Shown in pieces: positions 41,376 through 49,637 of a stretch of DNA of 49,637 nt. The notes beneath the pieces are model-generated. The model saw only the letters and a list, made by a program, of their open reading frames with translations. It was not told where the DNA came from and ran no database searches. Position 1 is the stretch's first letter. Each line of letters starts with the position of its first letter. Source of the stretch: Candidatus Zipacnadum vermilionense (GTDB taxonomy: Bacteria; Armatimonadota; Zipacnadia; Zipacnadales; Zipacnadaceae); NCBI GenBank assembly GCA_029821755.1, contig JALGSV010000051.1:1-49637 (forward strand), written 5' to 3'. The translations under genes and the position numbers were made by a program.

Positions 41376-42641
41376 TCAGGCCTCCACCCGCGGTGGGCTG
41401 GGTTGGGTGGCGAGGAGGATCGTCCCGGCCAGGCAGATCACCGCGGCCAAACCGAAGGCCGGAGCTGGGCCGACCGTGGCCCACAGGATTCCGACCAGGG
41501 CCGAAGAGACAAAGTCGCCCACGCCGTTGACGGTGGCTAGAATGCCGAAGCCGATGGTGCGCTGGTGGGCGGCCAGGTAATCCGCACCAGTAGCCTTCTC
41601 GAGGGCCTCCTCCGTACCCACGGACGCCCCGGCGAGGAAGAACACCGCAATCATCGCCGGCAGCACCGGGGGCAGCAACGCCAGCATCGCCGCCGCCGCG
41701 ACTCCGCAGGCGTAGCCGCCTACCAACAGCCACTTGCGGCCGAGTTTGTCACTGAGCGCGCCGGTCACGTAGGCGAAGATCGCGCCGACCACGTTGTAAC
41801 CGGCATACATCATCAGTGGCAAGAGCGAGAACTGCCCCGTGCTCTCGATGAGCATAGTCTTGCCCAGCGCCCAGAGAATGAGCAGCGTCTTGGAGAAGTC
41901 CCCCGCGCCGAAGACGCCTACGGCGATCAGCCAGCGCTTGAAGCCGGGGGCCAGCTCGGCCCAGCGCTGGAAGGGGGAGGCCTTGGCGGCGTGAGTGGTT
42001 AGGTAGCGCTCGCGCGCGCCGAAGGCCAATAGCAGGGCGGCGAGGATCGCGGGGATGAGGCTGTAGTAGAAGACGTGGCGGACGCCTACCTCGCTAACGA
42101 CACCCCTACCGACGATCAGGACGATGGCGATGGCCAGGAAGGGCCCGAGCACGGCGCCGATGGTGTCGCCCATGCGCTCGAAGCCGTAGGCCTTACCGTA
42201 GTTGCGCGGATGGGTGTCGTCGGCCAGCAGGGCGTCCTTGAGCGGGGAGCGCCAGCCCTTGCCGAGCCAGCCGAGGCTCTTGGCCACTACCAGCCCGACG
42301 GGGCGGTAGATGAAGCCGAAGGCAGTGGTGGCCAGGCCAGTGACCAGGTACATGGCCCCGCCCCAGACCTTGCGGGGCCGCAAGCGGTCGCCCATCATCC
42401 CCGAGGTGAGCTTGGCACCGCTGGAGAGCAGGTCGGCGGTACCTTCCACCAGGCCCAGGAGGGCCGGCCCGGCGCCGATCATGGTAACCAGGACGGGGAG
42501 GCAGACGGTGGCCATCTCGTAGCTGATATCTCCGCACAAGCTAGCGAGGCCGATGGACAAGACGGTGCGGTTAAGCCAGCGCTTCTCGTCGGGCGGCGGG
42601 GGTTCGGGGTGCTCCAGGGGGTGCAGGTTGCTGCCTCCCAA
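41376..42641 (-). CDS. Major facilitator superfamily permease
   Basis: About 421 residues with 12 probable membrane segments. The N-terminal half has SIGLASLCGDISYEMATVCL and GMMGDRLRPRKVW, the loop 2-3 motif (G-x-x-x-D-R-x-x-R/K-R/K) of MFS carriers. The repeat of that motif, GALSDKLGRKWLLVGGY, begins the second half. The start is uncertain: the TTG at 42641 is the first possible codon and no good ribosome site precedes it. Substrate cannot be told from sequence. Its position before the enolase-type gene on the same strand suggests, weakly, uptake of that enzyme's substrate. Confidence 0.8.
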   Translation of the reverse strand: MGGSNLHPLEHPEPPPPDEKRWLNRTVLSIGLASLCGDISYEMATVCLPVLVTMIGAGPALLGLVEGTADLLSSGAKLTSGMMGDRLRPRKVWGGAMYLVTGLATTAFGFIYRPVGLVVAKSLGWLGKGWRSPLKDALLADDTHPRNYGKAYGFERMGDTIGAVLGPFLAIAIVLIVGRGVVSEVGVRHVFYYSLIPAILAALLLAFGARERYLTTHAAKASPFQRWAELAPGFKRWLIAVGVFGAGDFSKTLLILWALGKTMLIESTGQFSLLPLMMYAGYNVVGAIFAYVTGALSDKLGRKWLLVGGYACGVAAAAMLALLPPVLPAMIAVFFLAGASVGTEEALEKATGADYLAAHQRTIGFGILATVNGVGDFVSSALVGILWATVGPAPAFGLAAVICLAGTILLATQPSPPRVEA

Positions 42642-42785
42642 GTTGCGGCGAATATGGGGATAGGGCGCTCGGGCAGGTTTTCAGTGCGGTGTGGCGAAAA
42701 TCCTCTAGTAATCCACACCAGCGCACGTTCCGTGCGCTGGGCTCGAGGAAACCGGGGAGGAGAGTCGAGGCGACAGGGATCGCTC

Positions 42786-43403
42786 ATGAAGCAGTCAACC
42801 GGCGGCCAACAGTACTTCGCCGCGGAGCCCTCTGCCGGAAGCCAGCCGGGGCAGATACACTGGCGGCTGCCGGATATGACGGTTGCCCTGTGGACCGACC
42901 GGGGGGTGTTCTCCAAGGGGAAGGTGGATCGGGGGACGGACCTGCTGGCGCGGACGATGGAGCTGCCGGCGGAGGGGGAAATCCTGGACCTGGGGGCCGG
43001 GTACGGGCCGCTGGGGATAGTGGCCGCGCGGCGCTCGCCAGAGGCGCCGGTGACACTGGTGGAGATAAACGCGCGGGCGGCGGCCCTGGCGGAGAGGAAT
43101 CTGGCGCTCAACGGCGTCAGTAGGGCCGAGGTTCTGGTCGGCGATGCGCCGGAGGTACTGGGGGAGCGGCAGTTTGACGCGGTGATCTGCAACCCGCCGA
43201 TGCATGCGGGGAAGGCGGTAGTCATGCGCCTGTTCACGGATGCCCACGGGCGCCTGCGGCCGGGCGGGAGTCTGTGGTTCGTGGCCCAGACCAAGCAGGG
43301 GGCGAAGACGCTGGCGCGGGACCTGGGAGGATTGTTTGCGCGGGTGGAAGAAGTGGAGTTGCGCGGAGGGTTCAGAGTGTATCGAGGGGAAATCGATGGA
43401 TGA
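42786..43403 (+). CDS. RsmC-like class I methyltransferase
   Basis: 205 residues. It uses S-adenosylmethionine. ILDLGAGYGPLGIVAA is the cofactor motif I, LVEINARAAALAERNLALN holds the ribose-binding acidic residue, and ICNPPMHAGK is the NPP(Y/M) motif of N-methyltransferases. VALWTDRGVFSKGKVDRGTD matches the start of the catalytic half of RsmC/RlmG (MTS domain), which methylate guanine in 16S or 23S rRNA. The extra N-terminal domain of E. coli RsmC is absent, as is usual outside proteobacteria. Only a weak ribosome site is seen. A long hairpin repeat follows the stop. Confidence 0.85.
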   Translation: MKQSTGGQQYFAAEPSAGSQPGQIHWRLPDMTVALWTDRGVFSKGKVDRGTDLLARTMELPAEGEILDLGAGYGPLGIVAARRSPEAPVTLVEINARAAALAERNLALNGVSRAEVLVGDAPEVLGERQFDAVICNPPMHAGKAVVMRLFTDAHGRLRPGGSLWFVAQTKQGAKTLARDLGGLFARVEEVELRGGFRVYRGEIDG

Positions 43404-43498
43404 TGAACGATAAACGATAATCGATGAATGGGGACAAGCGCCGGCGACTGGTGTCTGCCCTTCCCCGATTACCGATTATCGTCTATCGATCATCAATT
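43394..43498. repeat. Long imperfect inverted repeat of GATAA type
   Basis: The left arm (TGATGAACGATAAACGATAA, then TCGATGAATGGGGA) is mirrored by the right arm ending at 43498 (CCCCGATTACCGATTATCGT, then CTATCGATCATCA). The arms are about 36 bases with several mismatches, around a 30-base centre. It could fold into a long hairpin. Short related repeats are at 37913-37998. It overlaps the last codons of the methyltransferase gene. Confidence 0.65.
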
Positions 43499-43518
43499 CC
43501 GTCCCAAGGAGGCTACCC

Positions 43519-44031
43519 ATGACCGTTCACGAAGCCATTCAGAATCGTTACAGCGTGCGTTCGTATGAGGACAAAGCGGTGGAGGAGGATAAGCTGGCGC
43601 GGGTGCTGGAGGCGGCGCGGCTGGCGCCCTCGGCGGGGAACCGGCAGGAGTGGCGCTTTGTGGTGGTGCGGGAGGTCGAGACCCGCCAGAAGCTGACGGA
43701 GGCCGCCAACGGGCAGGCTTTCGTGGGCCAGGCGCCGGTGGTGATCGTCGCCTGCGCGGAGGGCGAGCAGCATGTCATGACCTGCGGCCAGCTCTGCTAC
43801 CCCATCGACGTAGCCATCGCCCTGGAGCACCTGGCCCTGGCCGCCACCGAGGAGGGCCTGGGCACCTGCTGGGTCGGGGCCTTCAAGGAGGACCAGGTGA
43901 AGAAGATACTGGACATCCCGGAGGGCGTGCGGGTGGTGGAACTGATGCCGCTGGGCTATCCCGCCGGGTCCCCCTCGCCGAAGCGGCGGCTGGGGCTGGA
44001 GGAGATCGTCAAGTGGGAGAAGTGGGGCTAG
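43519..44031 (+). CDS. Nitroreductase-family flavoprotein
   Basis: 170 residues, a compact member. AAGGAGG is placed eight bases before the ATG. AIQNRYSVRSYEDKAVEEDK followed by VLEAARLAPSAGNRQEWRFV is the family's FMN-binding start (RRSxRxF and APSAxNxQPW patterns). ALAATEEGLGTCWVGAF and LMPLGYPAG are the matching later motifs. These enzymes reduce quinones, flavins or nitro groups with NAD(P)H as homodimers. The real substrate is not predictable. It sits between unrelated genes and probably forms a single-gene unit. Confidence 0.9.
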   Translation: MTVHEAIQNRYSVRSYEDKAVEEDKLARVLEAARLAPSAGNRQEWRFVVVREVETRQKLTEAANGQAFVGQAPVVIVACAEGEQHVMTCGQLCYPIDVAIALEHLALAATEEGLGTCWVGAFKEDQVKKILDIPEGVRVVELMPLGYPAGSPSPKRRLGLEEIVKWEKWG

Positions 44032-44041
44032 CCTCTCGGAG

Positions 44042-44082
44042 CCTCACCCCCTGCCCCCTCTCCTTGCAGGAGAGGGGGTGAG
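44042..44082 (+). repeat. Dispersed C-rich hairpin repeat
   Basis: CCTCACCCCCTGCCCCCTCT is followed by CCTTGCAGGAGAGGGGGTGAG. CCCCCTCTCC and GGAGAGGGGG form a perfect 10-bp stem with a TTGCA loop. It is nearly identical to 19408-19445 in reverse. It may terminate the nitroreductase message. Confidence 0.7.
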
Positions 44083-44123
44083 AGAACGTCCTTGGGAGCA
44101 TGGTTCCAGACAGGAGTACGCTG

Positions 44124-44936
44124 ATGCCCCAACCCTATAAGGTCCACGTCTACCACAACCTCGAGTACGCCCGCACGGAGGACAAGGCACTGCTGCTGGA
44201 TCTGTATGTGCCGGAGGAGCCGGTGGGGGCGCTGCCGACGGTGGTGTGGGTACATGGCGGGGCGTGGTCGATGGGGAACAAGGAGTATCCCCCCATTGAA
44301 CGCCTGAGCGCGCGGGGGTTCGCCGTGGCGAGCATCAGCTATCGCTTTAGCCAGGAGGCGATCTTCCCGGCGCAGATCCACGACTGCAAGGCGGCGGTGC
44401 GCTGGCTGCGGGCGCACGCGGGGCAGTACCGGCTGGACCCCGAGCGCATCGGGGCCTGGGGCGCGTCGGCGGGAGGGCATCTGGTGGCGCTGCTGGGCAC
44501 CTCCGGCGAGGTGGCGGGACTGGAGGGCACGGTTGGGGACCATCCGGACCAGTCCTCCCGCTTGCAGGCGGTCTGCGACTACTTCGGGCCTACCGATTTC
44601 CTGGCGATGATCGGGCAGCCCGGGGACCTCGACCGCGAGTCGCCCGAGGCGCCGGAGGCCAAGCTGGTGGGCGGACCGCTGCGAGAGTGCCCGGAGGCGG
44701 TGCGGTCGGCGAACCCCCTCACCTACATCCGCCCGGACAACCCACCCTTCCTCATCCTACACGGCGACTGCGACCGGATTGTGCCGCTCAACCAGAGCAT
44801 GCTGCTGCACGAGGGGCTGATCGCCGCGGGCGTGCCCAGCACGCTGCGCGTGATGGAGGACGCGGGGCATGGCTTCGAGGACCCGGAGATTGAGGAGCAG
44901 GTGGCGGAGTTCTTTGAGGAGCAGTTGAAGAGGTAG
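44124..44936 (+). CDS. Alpha/beta hydrolase (esterase/lipase, BD-FAE-like)
   Basis: 270 residues from the ATG eight bases after CAGGAG. VVWVHGGAWSMGNK gives the HGG oxyanion hole, IGAWGASAGGHLVAL the nucleophile Ser (G-x-S-x-G), LHGDCDRIVPLNQS the Asp and EDAGHGFEDP the His, a complete triad. The N-terminus (LEYARTEDKALLLDLYVPEE) is typical of the carbohydrate-esterase-like BD-FAE and hormone-sensitive-lipase families. No signal peptide is seen. It may remove acyl groups from imported oligosaccharides, but this is inference. Confidence 0.85.
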   Translation: MPQPYKVHVYHNLEYARTEDKALLLDLYVPEEPVGALPTVVWVHGGAWSMGNKEYPPIERLSARGFAVASISYRFSQEAIFPAQIHDCKAAVRWLRAHAGQYRLDPERIGAWGASAGGHLVALLGTSGEVAGLEGTVGDHPDQSSRLQAVCDYFGPTDFLAMIGQPGDLDRESPEAPEAKLVGGPLRECPEAVRSANPLTYIRPDNPPFLILHGDCDRIVPLNQSMLLHEGLIAAGVPSTLRVMEDAGHGFEDPEIEEQVAEFFEEQLKR

Positions 44937-44967
44937 CTGTAAGACGGAGCTACGTCCCCCGCCCGCA

Positions 44968-45025
44968 GAGCCTCACTCCCTGCCCCTTCTCCAGCCGCAG
45001 ACGGTCTTGGCAGGAGAGGGGGTGG
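44968..45025 (+). repeat. Diverged copy of the C-rich hairpin repeat
   Basis: CCTCACTCCCTGCCCCTTCT and GGCAGGAGAGGGGGTGGAG match 44042-44082, but the loop is widened by about 17 bases (AGCCGCAGACGGTCTT). It lies in the gap between the esterase and ceramidase-like genes. Confidence 0.5.
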
Positions 45026-45029
45026 AGAC

Positions 45030-45055
45030 GGCGGGGCACGTAGGCCCCGCCCCAC
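45030..45055 (-). repeat. GTGG-type REP hairpin before the ceramidase-like gene
   Basis: GGCGGGGC (45030-45037) and GCCCCGCC (45044-45051) pair over 8 bp, followed by CCAC. On the minus strand it reads GTGG then hairpin, as in rimO and after gltX. It ends about 16 bases before the next start codon. Confidence 0.55.
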
Positions 45056-45070
45056 AGCAGAGGTCTGACC

Positions 45071-46354
45071 ATGCCTGATCCTTTTCTCCTCGGCTGCGCC
45101 AAGACTGAGATCACCCCACCCCTCGGCACCTACCTGGGCGGGTATGGCAATCCTGAACGCTTTGCCGAGCGGGTGGATGACCCGTTGTTCGCCCGGGCAT
45201 TGGTCTTCTCGCAGGGCGACCTGTCTGCGGCGCTGCTGGTGCTGGATATCAGCATCCTGGACTACGCGGAGCGCTGCCGGATTGTCGACCTGGTGCAGGC
45301 GCAGGTGGGGATTCCCGCCGACCACGTGCTGGCCGGGTCCATCCAGACCCATTCGGGGCCGCTGTGCCACCATGTGTGGGGCTGGGGGGACAAGAACTAC
45401 GAGTATATCGAGACGATGATCCCCAAGGCGGTGGCGACGGTCGGGGCGGCGTGGGAGAGCCGCGAGCCGGTGCGGATGGGCGTCGGGGTGGGGAAGTCGG
45501 ACGCGGGGATCAACCGGCGCGGCCTCGGCCCCGACGGCAGCGTGAGCCTGGGCGAGAATCCCTTCGGGCCGTATGACCCGGAGCTGACGGTGCTGCGCTT
45601 CGACACCGAGGCCGAGACCAAGGCGATGCTACTCAACTATGGCGCCCACCCTACCACGCGCCACGGCGAACAGCGGGGCATCTCGCGGGACTACCCCGGC
45701 GTCCTCGTAGATGCGGTCGAGTCGGTGACGGGGGCCTTCCCGATCTTCGTCAACGGCGTGGTGGGCGATGTCGCCCCGCGCAACACCTTCCCCGGCCCGC
45801 GGGGGAGCCAGGAGATCGGGTTGCTGCTGGCGCGGGAGGCCATGCACGTCTTCCCGAAGATCACCTGCGAGCCCGAGACGAAGCTGGGGATGCACGTAGC
45901 GGAGATGAGGATCCCCCTGGCGCCGCTGACGCCGCGCGCGGAGGCCGAGGCGGCCCTGGCGAAGCTGGACCCCCACGCGGAGCGGGGCCTGGAGCGCGCC
46001 AGGCTGGAGCATTATCGGGCGGTCCTGGCGGAGTGGGAGAGCGGGCAGGTCAAGACCCACGACTCGGTGGTGCAGAACATCCTGGCGCTGGGGGAGGTGG
46101 CGATCGTGCCCTTCCCGGGTGAACCGGCGGCGGAGATCGGCCTGCGTCTCAAGCAGCACTCCCCCTTCCGCCACACCCTGACCGCCAGCACCATGAACGG
46201 CAACTGGGGCTACTTCATCACGCGCGAGGAAGTCGCGCGGGGCGGCTACGAGCGGGCCATCGCCATGGCCTACAGCGCCCATTACCTGGACGAGAAGGTG
46301 GATGACTTCCTGGTGGCGGAGAACCTGCAGAGACTTCGGAAAATGAGGGATTAG
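45071..46354 (+). CDS. Neutral/alkaline ceramidase-like protein
   Basis: 427 residues. LLGCAKTEITPPLGTYLGGY is the usual N-terminus of the neutral ceramidase domain. ARALVFSQGDLSAALLVLDI and AGSIQTHSGPLCHHVWGWGD contain the conserved His-Ser-Gly near the zinc site. NYGAHPTTRHGEQRGISRDYPG carries another conserved His. True neutral ceramidases are about 650-750 residues with a C-terminal immunoglobulin-like domain; this short type is common in Planctomycetes and Armatimonadota and its substrate is not known. No signal peptide is seen. The fucosidase gene begins three bases after the stop, so they form an operon. Confidence 0.8.
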   Translation: MPDPFLLGCAKTEITPPLGTYLGGYGNPERFAERVDDPLFARALVFSQGDLSAALLVLDISILDYAERCRIVDLVQAQVGIPADHVLAGSIQTHSGPLCHHVWGWGDKNYEYIETMIPKAVATVGAAWESREPVRMGVGVGKSDAGINRRGLGPDGSVSLGENPFGPYDPELTVLRFDTEAETKAMLLNYGAHPTTRHGEQRGISRDYPGVLVDAVESVTGAFPIFVNGVVGDVAPRNTFPGPRGSQEIGLLLAREAMHVFPKITCEPETKLGMHVAEMRIPLAPLTPRAEAEAALAKLDPHAERGLERARLEHYRAVLAEWESGQVKTHDSVVQNILALGEVAIVPFPGEPAAEIGLRLKQHSPFRHTLTASTMNGNWGYFITREEVARGGYERAIAMAYSAHYLDEKVDDFLVAENLQRLRKMRD

Positions 46355-46357
46355 CAG

Positions 46358-48994
46358 ATGAAGCTAGCGAAGCTACGGGTGGAGTTCGTGGTGATCTTGG
46401 TGTGTGGCGTAGCCAGCTGGGTCCACGCTGCCGGGAGCGCGGTCAGTGTCACGGTTCCGACCGGCCTGGGCACGCTGATCCAGGAAGGTAACGGCGTCCG
46501 GGAGTTTGACCTGCCCGACCGGCTCGAGTTCCTGGTCAACGGAACTCCCCTGCCCGCCACCGTGGAGGACGGGCGCAACAACGGGTGGGACGTACCGGCG
46601 CGGACGCACTGGCCGCACCCCGAGGAAACCGGTCTCCTCACCATGCTGGGACCGGTGGGGCCGGCGCTGCGCTTCACCAGCGGCTACCTTACCTGCAAGG
46701 GGGTCACGGAGGTGGCCACGGGCGACCACTGGACCCTGGCTTGCTGGCTGCGCCCGGATGACCCGGACTGGGGCATGACCATCCAGCGCAACCAACTTCT
46801 GCCAGTATACACGCGGCCAACGATCGCCGCCCTGGGCAGTGATCTCGCCGCCGCGGACGGTGCGGCGCCACTGTGGGCCGTGCGGCTGTGCCAGATGCGG
46901 CCGGAACTGCAGTTGGGGCCGTGGCATGCCTGGGGAGAAACGCGGCTGTCGATCGGCCGCTGGACGCACGTCGCCGTGGTACGCGATGGGCAGGAGATGC
47001 GTTTGTACGTGGACGGCAAGGCGGAGGCCCTGACGCCCGCCCTGCAGGCGGACGGCACGCCGGCCGCGGAGGAGACCCTGGGGGCGTTGCCCGACCTGCC
47101 GGCACAACTGGCCGCCGCCGCTCCTTGTACGGTGCTGCGCCTGGCCGGGTGGCCTTTCACCCAGAGCTATCCGAAGGCGCCGTTTGTGACGGACATGTGC
47201 GACAAGTTCATCGGCGGCATGGACGGATTCTCCCTGGAGAACCGGGCCTGGAGTGCCGACGAGGTACGCGAGGTGGCCGCCGCCCACCGGAAGGAGGCGG
47301 ATCGGCTGTCGGTGCGCTGCTCGGTGCTGGAGGACCCGACCGTGGGGAATGTATCGCGTATCGCACTGCGGGCCGGGGAGAGTCCGGAGGACTTCCGCCA
47401 GCGCACCGCCTGGTGGCGCGCCGCCAAGTTCGGCCTGTTCATGCACTGGGGCCCGGTATCCCTCACCAAGAAAGAGATCTCCTGGTCGCGGGGCACCGGG
47501 GAGGGCCAGACGCCGCCCGAGGTATACGATAACCTGTATAAGCAGTGGAACCCGGTCAAGTATGACCCGAATCTCTGGGCGGAGCAGATCAAGGCCGCGG
47601 GCATGAAGTATGCGGTGCTCATCACCAAGCATCACGATGGCTTCTGCGAGTGGCCGACGGAGACCAACGAGTACAACATCGCCTTCACGCCCTACCAGGA
47701 GGACGCCGTCGGCAAGTACGTGGCCGCGATGCGCCGGGCGGGCGTCCGGGCGGGCTTCTACTTCTCCGGCTCGGACTGGTGGCACGCCGACAAGTTCGAC
47801 GCCGGTAACACAGGGAAGACGGCCAAGCTGGATGAATATGACACCGCCCAGCTCCGCGAGTTGCTCGGCAACTATGGCCCCATCGATGTGCTGTGGTTCG
47901 ACATGTGGGGCGTCGAGTTTGACGACATGAAGGCCCTACAGCCGAAGATAATCATCAACGATCGCCTCCCAGGCGGGGACTTCGTGACGCCGGAAAACTT
48001 CATGATCGAGCACCCGATCATCAACCCCAACGGGAGCGACGGGCTGTGGGAGACGTGCTCCGGCACCGGCGGCCACTGGGCCTACCCCTCGGATCAGCCC
48101 GGCTTTGATACCGCCTACACGTTGCGGCATCTGGTCGAGGTGGTCGCCAAAGGCGGCAACTGGCTGTGCAACGTGGCCCCGAAAGAGACTGGTGAGCTGC
48201 CCACGACCCACATGGACATGCTGAAGCAGGCGGGCGACTGGCTGCGGGTGAACGGGGAGAGTGTCTACGGAACGCACCGCACCCACCTGGGCCGCCAGCC
48301 CTTTGGGTGGACCACGGCCAACGCCACCACACTCTTCCTGCATGTGTTCAATTGGCCCGGCCGGGCCCTGGCCGTCCCCGACCTCTATGACAAGGCCACC
48401 AACGTGTACCTGCTGGTCGGCAAGACCAAACTGCCCTTCCGCCAGGAGGGCACCACCCTGTCGGTGGAACTGCCGGCAGCCGCGCCCGACCCGGTGGACA
48501 CCGTGATCGCCGTCACGGTGACCCGGAGCGTCCGCCCCGCGGTAGTTAAGGGTTCATTCGTCAACCATGCCACCGGAGGAGAAGCCACGGCCAGCGCGGA
48601 GAACGGGGAGGCGCAAGGAGCGGCCAAGGCCTGCGACGGCGTCGTCGCCACCAAGTGGTTCAACCATGTGGCCCCCACCGGCTGGCTGCAATACGAGTTC
48701 GCTCAGGGCGAGGCCTGGGCCATTACCCATTACAGCTTGATCAGCGCCGAGGATGTCCCGGAGCGCGATCCGAAGGACTGGCAGTTGCAGGGATCAGAGG
48801 ACGGCGCTACCTGGGTGACGCTGGATGAGCAGCACGATCAGACCTTCACCGCCCGCAACGAGACCAGAACCTTCGAGCTCATCAACCAGACGGCCTACCC
48901 GTACTATCGCCTTAACGTCACCGCCAACCACGGTGCCCCGGGCCTGCAGCTTTCGGGGATGCGCCTGCTTACCGTGGCGTGGGGAGGCAGCTAG
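46358..48994 (+). CDS. Secreted alpha-L-fucosidase (GH29) with LamG-like and discoidin domains
   Basis: 878 residues. LRVEFVVILVCGVASWVHAA is a signal peptide. Residues about 60-310 resemble a LamG/concanavalin lectin domain (TLACWLRPDDPDWG, WTHVAVVRDGQEMRLYVDGK). The GH29 barrel follows: WWRAAKFGLFMHWGPVSL, YAVLITKHHDGFCEWPTETN, and PIDVLWFDMWGVEF near residue 510 with the nucleophile Asp. WLCNVAPKETGELP is typical of the barrel end. The last 150 residues are a discoidin domain (WLQYEF, DWQLQGSEDGATWVTLDEQH, YYRLNVTANHGAPGLQLS), similar to the insert at 10319. The enzyme removes terminal L-fucose from extracellular glycans. It is probably translated with the ceramidase-like gene. Confidence 0.9.
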   Translation: MKLAKLRVEFVVILVCGVASWVHAAGSAVSVTVPTGLGTLIQEGNGVREFDLPDRLEFLVNGTPLPATVEDGRNNGWDVPARTHWPHPEETGLLTMLGPVGPALRFTSGYLTCKGVTEVATGDHWTLACWLRPDDPDWGMTIQRNQLLPVYTRPTIAALGSDLAAADGAAPLWAVRLCQMRPELQLGPWHAWGETRLSIGRWTHVAVVRDGQEMRLYVDGKAEALTPALQADGTPAAEETLGALPDLPAQLAAAAPCTVLRLAGWPFTQSYPKAPFVTDMCDKFIGGMDGFSLENRAWSADEVREVAAAHRKEADRLSVRCSVLEDPTVGNVSRIALRAGESPEDFRQRTAWWRAAKFGLFMHWGPVSLTKKEISWSRGTGEGQTPPEVYDNLYKQWNPVKYDPNLWAEQIKAAGMKYAVLITKHHDGFCEWPTETNEYNIAFTPYQEDAVGKYVAAMRRAGVRAGFYFSGSDWWHADKFDAGNTGKTAKLDEYDTAQLRELLGNYGPIDVLWFDMWGVEFDDMKALQPKIIINDRLPGGDFVTPENFMIEHPIINPNGSDGLWETCSGTGGHWAYPSDQPGFDTAYTLRHLVEVVAKGGNWLCNVAPKETGELPTTHMDMLKQAGDWLRVNGESVYGTHRTHLGRQPFGWTTANATTLFLHVFNWPGRALAVPDLYDKATNVYLLVGKTKLPFRQEGTTLSVELPAAAPDPVDTVIAVTVTRSVRPAVVKGSFVNHATGGEATASAENGEAQGAAKACDGVVATKWFNHVAPTGWLQYEFAQGEAWAITHYSLISAEDVPERDPKDWQLQGSEDGATWVTLDEQHDQTFTARNETRTFELINQTAYPYYRLNVTANHGAPGLQLSGMRLLTVAWGGS

Positions 48995-49151
48995 GGTCTC
49001 CCGAACCTGACAGGCGCCTGCCCGGCCCGGACCGCTCCTTGGTGTCGTCAAGGTGGAGGTGACGCCTCCGCTGGCGGGGTAAAGGGGGAGCCGGACCGGT
49101 CGGCCCGCGGGAGGATTCGGCTCCTCTGCGGCGAAATGAAGCTCACGGCAG

Positions 49152-49180
49152 CGCTACCGGGCCAAGTCCCGGGCGCTACC
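49152..49180 (-). repeat. Possible REP-like hairpin in the final intergenic gap
   Basis: CCGGG (49157-49161) pairs with CCCGG (49168-49172), and GCGCTACC occurs at both ends of the element. On the minus strand it begins GGTAGCGC, like the 39-kb array, but the stem is short. The rest of the gap 48995-49245 is GC-rich with small inverted repeats and no recognised gene or riboswitch. Confidence 0.35.
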
Positions 49181-49245
49181 GCGGACTGCGCCTCTCCCGC
49201 GCCCGTCGGCAGGGGATAGCGCCACGCTTGCGAGGAGACTGGTGG

Positions 49246-49637
49246 ATGACCAGCGGGTCCGCTCCGGAGCAAACAGTCGACCAGAAGATGGCCGAGGTGC
49301 GCATGCGCCGCGACACAGCGGCGGAACAGCTCGCCGATACCCCCTCCGCTCCGAATGAGTTCGGGCTGGCGGACCTGCTGGAGAACCTGCGGGCCAGCGT
49401 AAACCGCACGGTGCGGGACGTGGAGGCCCTGGGGCTACCGGCCGAGTCGCTAGAACCCTTCCTGGAAGTGGGCGCGCAGCGGGCGCAACGGGCCGGGGCG
49501 CTGGTCAACCGGCTGGGGCTGCGGGGGGTGGCGATAGACATCTCCCCGCACAGCCTGCTGGCAGCGGAGCGCTTGGCTGAGCCGCTGGGATTCGCGGCTC
49601 CCGCCGAGCGGATTTGCTGCGACGCCTATACGCTGCC
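49246..49637 (+). CDS. N-terminal part of a class I SAM-dependent methyltransferase
   Basis: 131 codons before the window ends. GAGGAG eight bases upstream supports the ATG at 49246. An Arg/Glu-rich helical start (LLENLRASVNRTVRDVEALG) leads to EPFLEVGAQRAQRAGALVNR, where E-V-G-A-x-R is a slightly altered SAM-binding motif I, then GVAIDISPHSLLAAERLAEP with the acidic ribose contact and ICCDAYTLP as motif II. The pattern fits a methyltransferase with small-molecule or ubiquinone-type relatives. Substrate and full length are not visible. Confidence 0.7.
   Translation, partial: MTSGSAPEQTVDQKMAEVRMRRDTAAEQLADTPSAPNEFGLADLLENLRASVNRTVRDVEALGLPAESLEPFLEVGAQRAQRAGALVNRLGLRGVAIDISPHSLLAAERLAEPLGFAAPAERICCDAYTL

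Noticed and set aside
49040-49150. GC-rich inverted repeats considered as a riboswitch before the last methyltransferase gene
   Set aside because: I could not match the conserved core of SAM, SAH, THF, cobalamin or glycine riboswitches. A covariance-model search would settle it.

Overview
The window looks like a piece of a GC-rich bacterial chromosome, most probably from the Armatimonadota or a neighbouring glycan-degrading lineage. The evidence is the type of prepilin at 35.7 kb (FTLIELL leader, FPVFARARAK segment, H-x9-DG motif), the many very large unusual glycan-active proteins, and sulfatase-, ceramidase- and UroD-like paralogues of the kind common in that group. This placement is an inference, because there is no rRNA or other phylogenetic marker beyond rimO and gltX.

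Layout. 0.4-13.1 kb holds a UroD-like protein, a heparinase-like giant on the minus strand, a divergent glycoside hydrolase behind a 32-bp perfect palindrome, and two consecutive secreted beta-helix proteins, the second with a discoidin-like insert. 13.1-17.9 kb is a decaying zone: scraps of UroD-like, GNAT and IS3 transposase genes surround an intact TSUP permease and a TIM-barrel-like unknown. 18.0-20.9 kb carries rimO and gltX. 21.0-29.8 kb holds a secreted SGNH hydrolase facing two giant minus-strand secreted proteins; the gap between the convergent genes contains a perfect parS site plus a near-perfect second one. 30.0-35.6 kb is an L-arabinose-type catabolic cluster (kinase, epimerase, isomerase) interrupted by an AT-richer Mrr-like nuclease gene. 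35.7-42.6 kb has a prepilin, a sulfatase-fold protein without the usual catalytic Cys/Ser, a CDF metal exporter, a REP-associated tyrosine transposase (RAYT), an enolase-superfamily enzyme and an MFS permease. 42.8-49.6 kb has an RsmC-like methyltransferase, a nitroreductase, an esterase, a ceramidase-like protein, a GH29 fucosidase with a discoidin domain, and the start of another methyltransferase.

How it fits together. The gene set reads as plant- or algal-polysaccharide scavenging: secreted lyases and hydrolases release sugars, and arabinose and perhaps fucose are then isomerised, phosphorylated and cleaved inside the cell. The strongest non-gene signal is a system of short hairpin repeats. 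Read on the appropriate strand, they mostly have the form GTAG or GTGG followed by a palindrome. They flank the RAYT on both sides, form a seven-copy array beside it, and occur elsewhere in the window, including inside the reading frames of rimO, the sulfatase-like gene and the SGNH hydrolase. I see no tRNA, rRNA or CRISPR array.
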